64,000 bases of DNA, from assembly GCF_000981805.1 (NCBI RefSeq), contig NZ_CP011132.1:1674001-1738000 (forward strand), written 5' to 3'. This document shows positions 42,942-51,866 of the stretch, one piece after another (within the stretch, counting starts at the first letter, position 1; each line of letters begins with the position of its first letter). The stretch is from Citrobacter amalonaticus Y19 (GTDB taxonomy: Bacteria > Pseudomonadota > Gammaproteobacteria > Enterobacterales > Enterobacteriaceae). Under the pieces are notes generated by a model that worked only from the letters and a program-made list of their open reading frames with translations, searched no databases and was not told the DNA's origin. Both the position numbers and the translations under genes were made by a program.

Positions 42942-43877
42942 ATGTCGCAAAATCAAGATATTACTAAGAAAGAACAGTACAACCTGAACAAACTGCAAAA
43001 ACGTCTGCGTCGTAACGTGGGCGAAGCGATTGCCGATTTCAATATGATTGAAGATGGCGACCGCATCATGGTCTGCCTGTCCGGCGGTAAAGACAGCTAC
43101 ACCATGCTGGAAATTTTGCGCAATTTGCAGCAAAGCGCCCCCATTAGCTTTTCGCTGGTCGCCGTTAACCTCGACCAGAAACAACCCGGTTTTCCGGAGC
43201 ACATTCTGCCGGAATATCTGGAGCAACTTGGCGTTGAGTACAAGATTGTTGAAGAGAACACGTATGGGATCGTAAAAGATAAGATCCCGGAAGGTAAAAC
43301 CACCTGCTCTCTGTGTTCACGCCTGCGTCGCGGTATTCTCTATCGCACGGCGACAGAGCTGGGTGCCACCAAAATCGCCCTGGGACACCATCGCGACGAC
43401 ATTCTGCAAACCCTGTTCCTGAATATGTTCTATGGCGGGAAAATGAAAGGTATGCCGCCGAAGCTGATGAGCGATGATGGTAAACATATCGTGATCCGCC
43501 CGCTGGCTTACTGCCGTGAAAAGGATATTGAACGCTTTGCCGAAGCCAAAGGTTACCCGATTATCCCTTGTAACCTGTGCGGGTCGCAGCCGAACCTGCA
43601 ACGTCAGGTGATTGCCGACATGCTGCGTGACTGGGATAAACGCTATCCGGGCCGTATTGAAACCATGTTCAGCGCCATGCAGAACGTGGTGCCTTCACAC
43701 CTGAGCGACATTAACCTGTTCGACTTCAAAGGCATTAAGCACGGTTCTGACGTTGTCGATGGCGGCGATCTGGCGTTTGATCGTGAAGAGATCCCGCTTC
43801 AGCCTGCGGGCTGGCAACCGGAAGAAGACGACAATCAGCTTGATGCGCTGCGCCTGAACGTCGTTGAAGTGAAGTAA
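42942..43877 (+). CDS. ttcA: TtcA, tRNA 2-thiocytidine(32) synthetase
   Basis: This 311-aa iron-sulphur enzyme puts the 2-thio group on cytidine 32 of some tRNAs. It has the PP-loop SGGKDS (47-52), CXXC in TCSLCSR and a further Cys pair in PCNLCGS for the [4Fe-4S] cluster. In E. coli K-12 the Rac prophage is integrated in this gene; here the locus is uninterrupted and no phage genes adjoin. Its ATG follows the uspF terminator by about 165 bp. Confidence 0.97.
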   Translation: MSQNQDITKKEQYNLNKLQKRLRRNVGEAIADFNMIEDGDRIMVCLSGGKDSYTMLEILRNLQQSAPISFSLVAVNLDQKQPGFPEHILPEYLEQLGVEYKIVEENTYGIVKDKIPEGKTTCSLCSRLRRGILYRTATELGATKIALGHHRDDILQTLFLNMFYGGKMKGMPPKLMSDDGKHIVIRPLAYCREKDIERFAEAKGYPIIPCNLCGSQPNLQRQVIADMLRDWDKRYPGRIETMFSAMQNVVPSHLSDINLFDFKGIKHGSDVVDGGDLAFDREEIPLQPAGWQPEEDDNQLDALRLNVVEVK

Positions 43878-43885
43878 TGTGAAAC

Positions 43886-43912
43886 GGGCCGGACACGTTG
43901 TCTCCGGCCCAA
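43886..43912. terminator. Terminator between ttcA and dbpA
   Basis: The 8-bp stem GGGCCGGA / TCCGGCCC with a 9-nt loop sits between convergent genes; the T tract is poor. Confidence 0.6.
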
Positions 43913-43918
43913 CACGGG

Positions 43919-45292
43919 TTATTTCAGCAGGCGAACCCGACAGGTTTTGCCTTTGATCTTCCCATTCTGCAGTTGTTTCCACGCCTTATGCGCCACCGAC
44001 TGACGGACCGCCACATAGACATGCGCCGGATGAACGGCAATCTTGCCAATATCCGCGCCATCCAGACCAATATCGCCGGTTAACGCGCCCAGCACATCGC
44101 CCGGACGCATTTTGGCTTTCTTGCCGCCGTCGATACACAACGTCGCCATTTCAGCGACCAGCGGTGCTACCGTGCGTTGAGCCGGAGCGGAGACCCAGTT
44201 AAGGGGTATCTGTAGCATTTCAGAGAGAATATTCGCCCGCTGTGCCTCTTCCGGTGCGCAAAAACTGATAGCCAGACCGCTGTTCCCGGCACGTGCGGTA
44301 CGTCCAATGCGATGAACATGGACTTCCGGATCCCACGCCAGTTCGAAGTTCACCACCAGTTCCAGCGATTTGATATCGAGTCCGCGCGCCGCAACGTCAG
44401 TCGCCACCAGCACCCGCGCACTGCCGTTGGCAAAGCGCACCAGCGTCTGATCGCGGTCGCGTTGTTCCAGGTCGCCATGAAGCGCAAGCGCACTTTGTCC
44501 GGCCTCATTCAGCGCGTCACACACCGCCTGGCAATCTTTTTTGGTATTACAGAACACCACGCAGGAGGCTGGCTGATGCTGGCTGAGCAACGTTTGCAGC
44601 AGCGGGATTTTACCGTGTACAGAGGTTTCAAAGAACTGCTGGTCGATGGCGGGAAGCGCATCCACCGAATCAATTTCAATAGAGAGCGGATTTCGCTGCA
44701 CCCGACCGCTGATTGCCGCGATCGCTTCCGGCCAGGTGGCCGAAAACAGCAGCGTCTGACGCGATGCGGGCGCGAAGCGGATTACCTCGTCTATCGCCTC
44801 ACTGAATCCCATATCCAGCATCCGGTCCGCTTCGTCCATCACCAGAGTGGTCAGCGCGTCCAGCGAAACGGTACCCTTTTGCAGATGGTCGAGCAAACGA
44901 CCGGGCGTGGCGACAATAATATGCGGCGCATGCTGAAGAGAATCACGCTGTGCGCCGAAAGGTTGTCCGCCGCAGAGCGTCAGGATTTTAGTATTCGGTA
45001 AGAAACGCGCCAGGCGACGCAGTTCACCCGCCACCTGATCCGCCAGTTCGCGCGTCGGACACAGCACCAGCGACTGCGTCTGAAACAGAGTGACATCAAT
45101 ATGCTGTAACAACCCGAGACCAAATGCTGCCGTCTTACCGCTGCCGGTTTTCGCCTGCACCCGGACATCCTGGCCGGCAAGGATCGCAGGCAGCGCCTCC
45201 GCCTGGACGGGCGTCATGGACAGATATCCCAACTCATTCAGATTCTCAAGCTGGGCGGCGGGTAACACATTCAGGGTAGCAAAAGCAGTCAC
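43919..45292 (-). CDS. dbpA: DEAD-box RNA helicase DbpA
   Basis: This 457-aa ATP-dependent helicase acts in 50S ribosome assembly, targeted to 23S rRNA hairpin 92 by its C-terminal RNA-binding domain. Motifs in order: Q motif (MTPVQAEALP), Walker A AKTGSGKT, DEAD in VMDEADRML, SAT, and HRIGRTARAG. The RRM-like C-terminal domain is complete. The small Pro-rich gene lies 29 bp upstream on the same strand. Confidence 0.97.
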   Translation of the reverse strand: MTAFATLNVLPAAQLENLNELGYLSMTPVQAEALPAILAGQDVRVQAKTGSGKTAAFGLGLLQHIDVTLFQTQSLVLCPTRELADQVAGELRRLARFLPNTKILTLCGGQPFGAQRDSLQHAPHIIVATPGRLLDHLQKGTVSLDALTTLVMDEADRMLDMGFSEAIDEVIRFAPASRQTLLFSATWPEAIAAISGRVQRNPLSIEIDSVDALPAIDQQFFETSVHGKIPLLQTLLSQHQPASCVVFCNTKKDCQAVCDALNEAGQSALALHGDLEQRDRDQTLVRFANGSARVLVATDVAARGLDIKSLELVVNFELAWDPEVHVHRIGRTARAGNSGLAISFCAPEEAQRANILSEMLQIPLNWVSAPAQRTVAPLVAEMATLCIDGGKKAKMRPGDVLGALTGDIGLDGADIGKIAVHPAHVYVAVRQSVAHKAWKQLQNGKIKGKTCRVRLLK

Positions 45293-45321
45293 AATTTCAT
45301 CTCACGGTAAACGACTCACAG

Positions 45322-45504
45322 TCAGCAGGCGCGTATCCTCGCAGATCTACGCGTGCGATGCGACATTTTAATCGGTTCTTCATCTGGCGGTGGATCCGGC
45401 ATCGGCTGCGGACGGGGAATCGGGTCAGGGATAGGAATGGGGTCGGTTGGCACGGAATCAGAGAAATGAATCGCCCGATCGTGCAGGGTTAACACAGGTA
45501 ACAT
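45322..45504 (-). CDS. Small proline-rich protein upstream of dbpA
   Basis: This 60-aa protein has a DP/P-rich centre (PIPIPDPIPRPQPMPDPP) and a basic Cys-containing tail (SHRTRRSARIRAC). It has no signal peptide or known domain. I count it as real because GGAGG lies six bases before its ATG and the repeated DPIP pattern is not a shadow of another gene. It may be co-transcribed with dbpA. Function unknown. Confidence 0.6.
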   Translation of the reverse strand: MLPVLTLHDRAIHFSDSVPTDPIPIPDPIPRPQPMPDPPPDEEPIKMSHRTRRSARIRAC

Positions 45505-45562
45505 CGTTGCCTCCGGTCTGTCATTGACTCCCTTTTAGGGTAGTCGCTGAAAACGCGCAGAC

Positions 45563-45684
45563 AAAAAAAAGCCGACTTATTTAAGTCGGCGTCGTACGAA
45601 TCAATTGTGCTATGCAGTAATTCAAAAAAGGAAGTAAGACAATATGGAGCGCAACGCCCATCGCTTGACGTTGCATTCACCTGC
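45563..45684 (-). ncRNA. fnrS: FNR-induced small RNA FnrS
   Basis: The 122-nt minus-strand RNA begins GCAGGTGAATGCAACGTCAA, identical to E. coli FnrS, and ends with the stem GCCGACTTA/TAAGTCGGC and eight T's. It lies between zntB and dbpA as in E. coli. FnrS represses, through Hfq, mRNAs of aerobic functions such as sodB and maeA when oxygen is absent. A FNR box lies upstream at the right distance. Confidence 0.97.
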
Positions 45685-45719
45685 AAGAGAGATATTGCCC
45701 CGAACAGGCGTCGCATTTA

Positions 45720-45733
45720 TTGACTTCGCTCAA
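45720..45733 (-). promoter_or_regulatory. FNR box of fnrS
   Basis: TTGAGCGAAGTCAA (minus strand) fits TTGAT-N4-ATCAA at the TTGA/TCAA half-sites. Its centre is about 42 bases before the predicted fnrS start, the position for class II activation. Confidence 0.88.
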
Positions 45734-45779
45734 TCTTAAAGCCGTTTTTAGGCGCAGAATTCTCTTAAAACACCCGTTT

Positions 45780-46763
45780 TTACAACCATTTACTACGATG
45801 CAACCATAAAGTAACACCGCCAATCAGAACCACTAACAGAATACAAAACAGTGAAAAGCCAAATTGCCACCCACCGCCAGGTATGCCGCCAAGATTGACG
45901 CCGAACAGTCCGGTCAGAAACGTACTGGGAAGGAAAACCATCGCCATCAATGACATGGTATAGGTCCGTCTTGCCAGAGACTCCTGCATCACCTGAGCAA
46001 TCTCATCGGCCATAACGCCGGTACGGGCGATACAGGCATCAATTTCATCCAGTCCTCTTCCCAGTCGGTCGGCAATGTCCTGCATCCGGCGTCGCTGATC
46101 GTCCGTCATCCACGGCAGACGCTCGCTGGCCAGCCGCGAGTACACATCGCGCTGTGGAGCCATATAGCGGCGCATGACGATCAGCTGTTTTCGCAGCAGC
46201 GCAAGAAATCCGCGCGGCGGGATTTGTTGATCGAGCAGGTTGTCTTCGAGATCGATGATTTTATCGTGCAACTCTTCGATAAATTCGCTGGCGTGATCCG
46301 TCAGCGCATCGCAGACGTCAACCAACCAGCCGCCGCAGTCGGCAGGCCCGGTGCCTTCCTGGAGATCGCTGACCACATCGTCGAGCGCCAGCACTTTACG
46401 CTGTCGCGTGGAGACAATCAGCCGTTCATCCATATACAGACGCATTGCGACCAACTGGTCGGGGCGTTCATCGGTGCTGCCATTAATACAACGCAGCGTA
46501 ATGAGCGTCCCTTCCCCCAGACGGCTAACGCGCGGACGAAGACTTTCGCCAGCCAGCGCATCCCGGACGTTATTTGGCAGTAACGGCGTCGTTGCCAGCC
46601 ATTGCGCGCTGTCCGGATGCGTGTAGTTCAGGTGCAGCCAGCACGGATGTTCGCTGCTGATCACATCATCATCTTCCAGCGGTTTCACGCCGCCTTTGCC
46701 GTCCAGCAACCAGGCAAACACCGCATCCGGCACACTGGCTTCAGACCCTTTGATGGCTTCCAT
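45780..46763 (-). CDS. zntB: Zinc transporter ZntB
   Basis: This 327-aa CorA-family protein forms a homopentamer with a large cytoplasmic funnel and two C-terminal helices. The signature after TM1 is GVNLGGIPG, the GVN form of the CorA GMN motif. ZntB was first described as a Zn2+ efflux protein; later work supports proton-driven uptake. The ATG at 46763 (GGGAGG upstream) matches the E. coli start. Confidence 0.96.
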   Translation of the reverse strand: MEAIKGSEASVPDAVFAWLLDGKGGVKPLEDDDVISSEHPCWLHLNYTHPDSAQWLATTPLLPNNVRDALAGESLRPRVSRLGEGTLITLRCINGSTDERPDQLVAMRLYMDERLIVSTRQRKVLALDDVVSDLQEGTGPADCGGWLVDVCDALTDHASEFIEELHDKIIDLEDNLLDQQIPPRGFLALLRKQLIVMRRYMAPQRDVYSRLASERLPWMTDDQRRRMQDIADRLGRGLDEIDACIARTGVMADEIAQVMQESLARRTYTMSLMAMVFLPSTFLTGLFGVNLGGIPGGGWQFGFSLFCILLVVLIGGVTLWLHRSKWL

Positions 46764-46852
46764 TTCGCCTCCCATACCTCGCGCTTTTCTGGTTAGTCTA
46801 GCCGTCGACGTATGTTAAGCAACCACTCATTCTCCCATTGTGCTGAAATGGC

Positions 46853-47986
46853 TCATGAAAACCCGCGAGCATAGCGCTTGTGCACAGAGGAGGAAATGTC
46901 TTCTGTTGACTCACTTAAACGGAATTGATGTGTTTTCGACTGGAGATCGACCACCTGTGATTTCAGGACATCTGACGCCCCGGATAATTCGTCCACCATC
47001 AGGGCATTACTTTGCGTCACTTTTTCCAGTTCGTTCATCGCCTGGGTTATCTGATTAATCCCTTTTTCCTGTTCAGCCGTGGTGGCCGATATTTCACTCA
47101 TTAGTTGGCTTAACTGCCCTGCGCCCTGAACAATTTCCTGCATATTTTTTTCTGTTTCGCCCACAACCGTTGCGCCTTGCTGCACATTTTGATGCGTAAC
47201 GTCGATGAGCCCACGTATATTTTTCGCGGCCTCTGCGCTTCTGTGCGCCAGATTTCGCACCTCCGTCGCCACAACAGAAAACCCTTTTCCGTGCTCCCCT
47301 GCGCGCGCCGCTTCGACGGCGGCATTCAGCGCCAGAATATTGGTCTGGAACGCAATATCATCAATCAGGGTAATTATTTCTGTCATTTGCTGCGCGCACG
47401 CTGTAATCGAATGCATATTACTGGCGACCTGAACCATTAATTCGCTGCCCTTATATGCACATTGCATCGCGCTATCGGCCTGTTGATTAGCGAGTCGTGT
47501 GTGGTCGGCGTTGTTGCGCGTGTTGGCTGCCATCTGCTCCATACTGGCGGCGGTCTGGATTAATGAGGCGGACTGCTGTTCAGTTTTTACGGATAATTCA
47601 GCACTGCGGGCGGCCAACTGCTCTGACAGCAAAAGCGCCGTTTTCGAAGAATGCCGTATCTCCAGCACCAGCGTCGCGATACTGCCGGATAAACTGTTGA
47701 TGCCCGGAATGAGTCTCCCGGCACAGTTATTACCAAATTCAGGAATATGAACGGTAAGATTTCCCGCGGTCACCGCCTCAATACTTTTTTTCACGGTATT
47801 GATGGGGGTGACAAGATAAAGAGTCATGTAGCACCATAATGACAGTAACGCCAGCAGAAAAATGGCGTTCATTGAGATAAATAATGACAACCTCACCGGG
47901 TACAGTAATTGCACAATATTAATCAGGCAAAAGATAAACAGCAGAAATACGATAATAAATGTTCTGACGCTAATGTGTTTTAACAT
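46853..47986 (-). CDS. Methyl-accepting chemotaxis protein without periplasmic sensor domain
   Basis: This 377-aa receptor has two adjacent membrane helices (about 8-28 and 34-58) separated by only a few residues, so there is no periplasmic ligand domain. A HAMP-like segment follows, then a full signalling domain with the hairpin core AFQTNILALNAAVEAARAGE. The C-terminus lacks a NWETF tether. It may sense membrane state or signal through other receptors. It lies between zntB and the MHYT protein, where E. coli K-12 has neither gene. Confidence 0.9.
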   Translation of the reverse strand: MLKHISVRTFIIVFLLFIFCLINIVQLLYPVRLSLFISMNAIFLLALLSLWCYMTLYLVTPINTVKKSIEAVTAGNLTVHIPEFGNNCAGRLIPGINSLSGSIATLVLEIRHSSKTALLLSEQLAARSAELSVKTEQQSASLIQTAASMEQMAANTRNNADHTRLANQQADSAMQCAYKGSELMVQVASNMHSITACAQQMTEIITLIDDIAFQTNILALNAAVEAARAGEHGKGFSVVATEVRNLAHRSAEAAKNIRGLIDVTHQNVQQGATVVGETEKNMQEIVQGAGQLSQLMSEISATTAEQEKGINQITQAMNELEKVTQSNALMVDELSGASDVLKSQVVDLQSKTHQFRLSESTEDISSSVHKRYARGFS

Positions 47987-48408
47987 TTTAAACCTGTTAA
48001 CGGTTAATATGGCAGGTCATATTTATATAGCATCAGAAAAGCATATATTCTTCCCGTTTAACCCTCCTTTCAATCTTCACGCTGAGATCCATCAAATTTA
48101 CCTTAAAGAAGGATAATAATGATTAAGTTTGCTTTATGCTTTCTGTTAATCATGTCATGAGATCGCTTTCCCTCCAGACTCATGAGATTCCACTTCTGAA
48201 CAGTTAAGTGACGCGACACTCTCTGTGACGCACGTTAACTCCAGCTTAACTGATTAGATTTCATAACGTTTAAATAAGCACCTTCGCGCTTTTGCCGCTT
48301 TCCACCTCAGAACGCTAATGAAGAAGGTGAAAATTTCGGGATGCGTCATTTTTTTTCTCATGCGAAAGGATGAATCCCTGCTAAATTTAACTGCACGACA
48401 GACTCTCG
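47987..48408. other. Intergenic region between the chemoreceptor and the MHYT gene
   Basis: This 422-bp AT-rich divergent region has no supported gene. A weak sigma-28-like pattern, TAAGCACC-N11-GCCGCTTT, lies at 48275-48301 pointing at the MHYT gene; the -10 matches consensus at only five of eight positions. I saw no FliA site for the chemoreceptor. Confidence 0.35.
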
Positions 48409-50535
48409 ATGGAAAGCCAGATGTTGCACGTATCATGGGATCCGGTATTAATCGGCATCTCGTTTCTTGTTGCGTTCATAGCTGCATTTGTCTCCCTTGA
48501 TAGCGCGGGTAAAGTGGCTATTTCTGTGCGGCGGGAATCGACATTCTGGCGCTTATCGGGAGGGATTACGCTCGGTATGGGGATCTGGTCGATGCACTTC
48601 ATCGGGATGCTGGCGATGAAAATGAGCATGCCCCTGAACTATCATCTCCCGTTGACCTTCCTTTCCTTTGCGATCGCCCTGCTCGCGGCGTCGTTTGCGA
48701 TTCACATTGTGATTTCCGCTACACCGCTCTCACGCATCAGACTGATCGCCGCAACCGTTGTTCTGAGCATGGGAATGGTCGCCATGCATTATGTCGGGAT
48801 GGCCGCCGTCGTCGGACATGGCGCCATCGTCTGGAACCCTGGGCTGGTTGGCCTGTCCGTTATCATTGCCGTTGTGACCACCGGTCTCGGGCTGCGACTG
48901 GCTTTTTCACCGCATCAGACGACGCGCCAGACCTTATTGAACCGGCTGGCGGCGTCACTGGTTGTCGCTCTGGCGATTTTCGCCATGCACTACACCGGCA
49001 TGAGCGCAGCGACATTCAGTCATCACAGCCACGCACTCCACACGGGTCTCAGTCAGGTCGAACTCGCCATCTGCGTTGCGAGTATCACGCTGGTGACGCT
49101 GGGCGTAATGCAGGTTATCTCGTTGCTTGACTCGCACGTGCGGGCGTCGCAACTGACTGAAAACCTCTCCCATCTCAACAAGAAGCTGACGCGGCATAGT
49201 CATTTCGATGCCTTGACCGGGTTGCCCAACCGCGCACAAATCGACACCTGTTTACTGGCCTGCATGGAAGACTCGGCGCTCAATCAGCGGCGGTTCGCCC
49301 TCGCGTTTATCGATCTTGATCGCTTTAAAGTCGTCAATGATACCTGGGGTCATCATATTGGCGACCAGTTGTTGGTCGCCAGTAGCCAGCGGATCCTCGC
49401 CTGTCTTGATGACACCATGACGCTTGCCCGCCTGGGGGGTGATGAATTTATCCTGTTGATGCCGGAGAACAATACCGAAGCCATATCCTCGCGGATGGAC
49501 CGCATTACCAATGCTCTGCGAATGCCTTTCTCTCTGTCCGGTCATGTTATTCGTGTTTCACTCAGCGCCGGACTCAGTTTCTATCCCGAACATGGCACCA
49601 CTCCCCATGAGCTACGCGTGAAGTCGGATGTCGCTATGTATCATGTAAAGCAACAGGGTCGCGATGGCTGGGCCATCTACCAACCGGAAATGGAAGCTCT
49701 TGTCACCACCGCGCCAGCCTTTTTGCAGGGTCTGTCGCAGGCGCTGGCACGTAATGAATTTGAGCTGTGGTATCAGCCAAAATATACTGCTGGTGACCAC
49801 ACGCTGACCGGGTTTGAAGCCCTGTTGCGCTGGCGGCATCCTGAGCAAGGGCTGCTGCTTCCAGGCGCGTTTCTCCCCACGCTTGAAGATACGGGCCTCA
49901 TGCTTTCGGTCGGTAAATGGGTGATTAAGCAGGCCTGCTCACAGCTTTCTCAATGGAACCAACAGGGGCATCCTGACTGGTCGCTTGCGATTAACCTCTC
50001 TGCGACGCAATTCGAGCAACATAATATCGTCGATATCGTCTGTAACGCGCTTGCCTGCTACCAGATCCCGCCGTCCCGGTTGACACTGGAAATAACGGAA
50101 AGCGCTGTGCTAAAAAATCTCGGGCGGAACATTGAGATCCTTAATACCTTTTCGGCTGCCGGGATCACGGTTTCTATTGATGATTTCGGAACCGGATATT
50201 CAAATATGCTGATGTTGAAATCACTCCCGGCACGGGAATTGAAGATTGATCGACTCTTTATTAAAGATATCAATGAGAACAACAAGAACAGCAAAATTGT
50301 CTCGACGATTATTGATATCGCCCACTCGATGAATTTACGCGTTGTCGCAAAAGGGATCGAAACGCCAGAGCAAGAGCGACTCCTGACGCAAATGGGCTGT
50401 GGTGTTCTGCAAGGTTTTTTATATTCTCCCCCCTTACCAGCACAGCAAATACCGACACTATTACAAAGGGATAGTCTCACTAAACCGCTAAATGTTGTTT
50501 CCTGTTTACCGCAACAGCGCTCTGTCTCACTATAA
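48409..50535 (+). CDS. MHYT-GGDEF-EAL membrane protein with a degenerate EAL domain
   Basis: This 708-aa protein has an N-terminal seven-helix MHYT sensor with three copies of the motif (MHF at 62, MHY at 126, MHYT at 193), proposed to bind copper and sense O2, CO or NO. Then comes a GGDEF domain with GGDEF at 343-347 and no RxxD inhibition site, then an EAL domain (EAL 470-472, Asn529, Glu561, DDFGTGYS from 591, Lys612). The usual EGVE motif reads KGIE: Lys648 replaces the catalytic Glu (Glu352 of RocR). So diguanylate cyclase activity is likely and phosphodiesterase activity doubtful. The start could also be 48421. Confidence 0.92.
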   Translation: MESQMLHVSWDPVLIGISFLVAFIAAFVSLDSAGKVAISVRRESTFWRLSGGITLGMGIWSMHFIGMLAMKMSMPLNYHLPLTFLSFAIALLAASFAIHIVISATPLSRIRLIAATVVLSMGMVAMHYVGMAAVVGHGAIVWNPGLVGLSVIIAVVTTGLGLRLAFSPHQTTRQTLLNRLAASLVVALAIFAMHYTGMSAATFSHHSHALHTGLSQVELAICVASITLVTLGVMQVISLLDSHVRASQLTENLSHLNKKLTRHSHFDALTGLPNRAQIDTCLLACMEDSALNQRRFALAFIDLDRFKVVNDTWGHHIGDQLLVASSQRILACLDDTMTLARLGGDEFILLMPENNTEAISSRMDRITNALRMPFSLSGHVIRVSLSAGLSFYPEHGTTPHELRVKSDVAMYHVKQQGRDGWAIYQPEMEALVTTAPAFLQGLSQALARNEFELWYQPKYTAGDHTLTGFEALLRWRHPEQGLLLPGAFLPTLEDTGLMLSVGKWVIKQACSQLSQWNQQGHPDWSLAINLSATQFEQHNIVDIVCNALACYQIPPSRLTLEITESAVLKNLGRNIEILNTFSAAGITVSIDDFGTGYSNMLMLKSLPARELKIDRLFIKDINENNKNSKIVSTIIDIAHSMNLRVVAKGIETPEQERLLTQMGCGVLQGFLYSPPLPAQQIPTLLQRDSLTKPLNVVSCLPQQRSVSL

Positions 50536-50586
50536 AAAAATTTTCGCATGGTCATAAAATAATTAATAAAAATAACGGGATTATTG

Positions 50587-51819
50587 ATGATTGCACACAA
50601 CCTGAATGCACTGGATTTATTATCACTTCCGGTCTGGATCGTCTCTCCGGACACCGAAGAATTACTCTTTGCCAATCGTATCGCCAGAGAGGTGATGCAG
50701 GGATACACTTTCAGTCAACTGCGTAAGGGAGTGTATTCCACCCACGCGCAGAATACCTTACCGAACTATATTACGGATCTTCGCAACCAGCGGGATATTG
50801 TCGAAATTCTGACCGTGCCGCGTGAAAATAATCAGGCTGCGCTCACCTGCCGGTTGTCGGTAAAAGACCTGCCGGGCGCCGGTGAAGTGATCCTCTTCGA
50901 AGGTATTGATATCCCGGCGGCGCGCGGGTTGAAGGCCAGTCGGTCTGCAGCCTATCAGCGTAAAAAGCAGGGATTTTACGCCCGATTTTTTCTCACTAAC
51001 TCCGCCCCCATGCTGCTGATAGACCCTTCCAGAGATGGCCTGATCGTCGATGCCAACCTGGCGGCGCTCAATTTCTACGGCTACAGTCTGGAAGCGATGT
51101 GCCAGAAGCATACCTGGGAAATCAATATGTTGGGTCGGCAGGTTCTGCCAGTGATGCATGAGATTGCGCGACTTCCTGGCGGGCATAAACCGTTAAATTT
51201 TGTCCATAAAATTGCCGATGGCACCACCCGCCATGTGCAAACCTATGCCGGGCCGATTGAAATCTACGGCGACAGACTGATGCTGTGCATCATTCACGAC
51301 ATCACTGAGCAGAAACGTCTCGAACAAGAGCTGGAGCTCGCCGCCCTGCACGATGCGCTGACCGGATTGCTCAACCGTCGTCAGTTGTATCAACTGACTG
51401 AACAGGGACAGACGCAACATCTCTCTCTTTCCCAGGATTACAGCCTGCTGCTCATTGATACCGACCGGTTTAAAAGCATTAATGACCTGTATGGCCACCA
51501 GAAAGGCGATGAGGTTCTTTGCGAGCTGGCGCGAAACCTGGAGTCCTGCGCGCGCAAAGGCGATTTAGTATTCCGCTGGGGCGGCGAAGAGTTTGTTCTG
51601 CTGTTGCCCCGCACCCCGCTGGAGACCGCGCTGCAGTTAGCCGAATCCATTCGCGCTTCGGTGGCGAAAATTGGCCTTCCCGGCCTGCCGCGCTTTACCG
51701 TGAGCATTGGCGTGGCCCACCACGAACCGAACGAAAGTATCGATGAGCTGTTTAAGCGGGTGGATGCTGCGCTCTACAGGGCCAAGAACGACGGCAGAAA
51801 CCGGGTACTGGCAGCCTGA
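50587..51819 (+). CDS. dgcM: Diguanylate cyclase DgcM
   Basis: This 410-aa protein is collinear with E. coli DgcM (YdaM), which makes c-di-GMP and, with MlrA and the trigger enzyme PdeR, activates csgD for curli and biofilm. Two PAS-like domains (about 10-110 and 130-245, including QKRLEQ linker) precede a GGDEF domain with active GGEEF and an upstream inhibitory RKGD site five residues before it. I start at ATG 50587 for E. coli length; a TTG one codon upstream is possible. Confidence 0.95.
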   Translation: MIAHNLNALDLLSLPVWIVSPDTEELLFANRIAREVMQGYTFSQLRKGVYSTHAQNTLPNYITDLRNQRDIVEILTVPRENNQAALTCRLSVKDLPGAGEVILFEGIDIPAARGLKASRSAAYQRKKQGFYARFFLTNSAPMLLIDPSRDGLIVDANLAALNFYGYSLEAMCQKHTWEINMLGRQVLPVMHEIARLPGGHKPLNFVHKIADGTTRHVQTYAGPIEIYGDRLMLCIIHDITEQKRLEQELELAALHDALTGLLNRRQLYQLTEQGQTQHLSLSQDYSLLLIDTDRFKSINDLYGHQKGDEVLCELARNLESCARKGDLVFRWGGEEFVLLLPRTPLETALQLAESIRASVAKIGLPGLPRFTVSIGVAHHEPNESIDELFKRVDAALYRAKNDGRNRVLAA

Positions 51820-51830
51820 GAAACAGTGTA

Positions 51831-51860
51831 CCCCGACGACACACGCCGTCGCCGGGGTCT
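51831..51860. terminator. Terminator between dgcM and pcaC
   Basis: An imperfect stem ACCCCG-ACGAC / GTCG-C-CGGGGT lies between the convergent genes. Confidence 0.6.
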
Positions 51861-51866
51861 CCGGAT

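Noticed and set aside
42942..43877. Prophage attachment scar in ttcA (Rac site)
   Set aside because: The gene is continuous and full length, with no duplicated core or integrase nearby.
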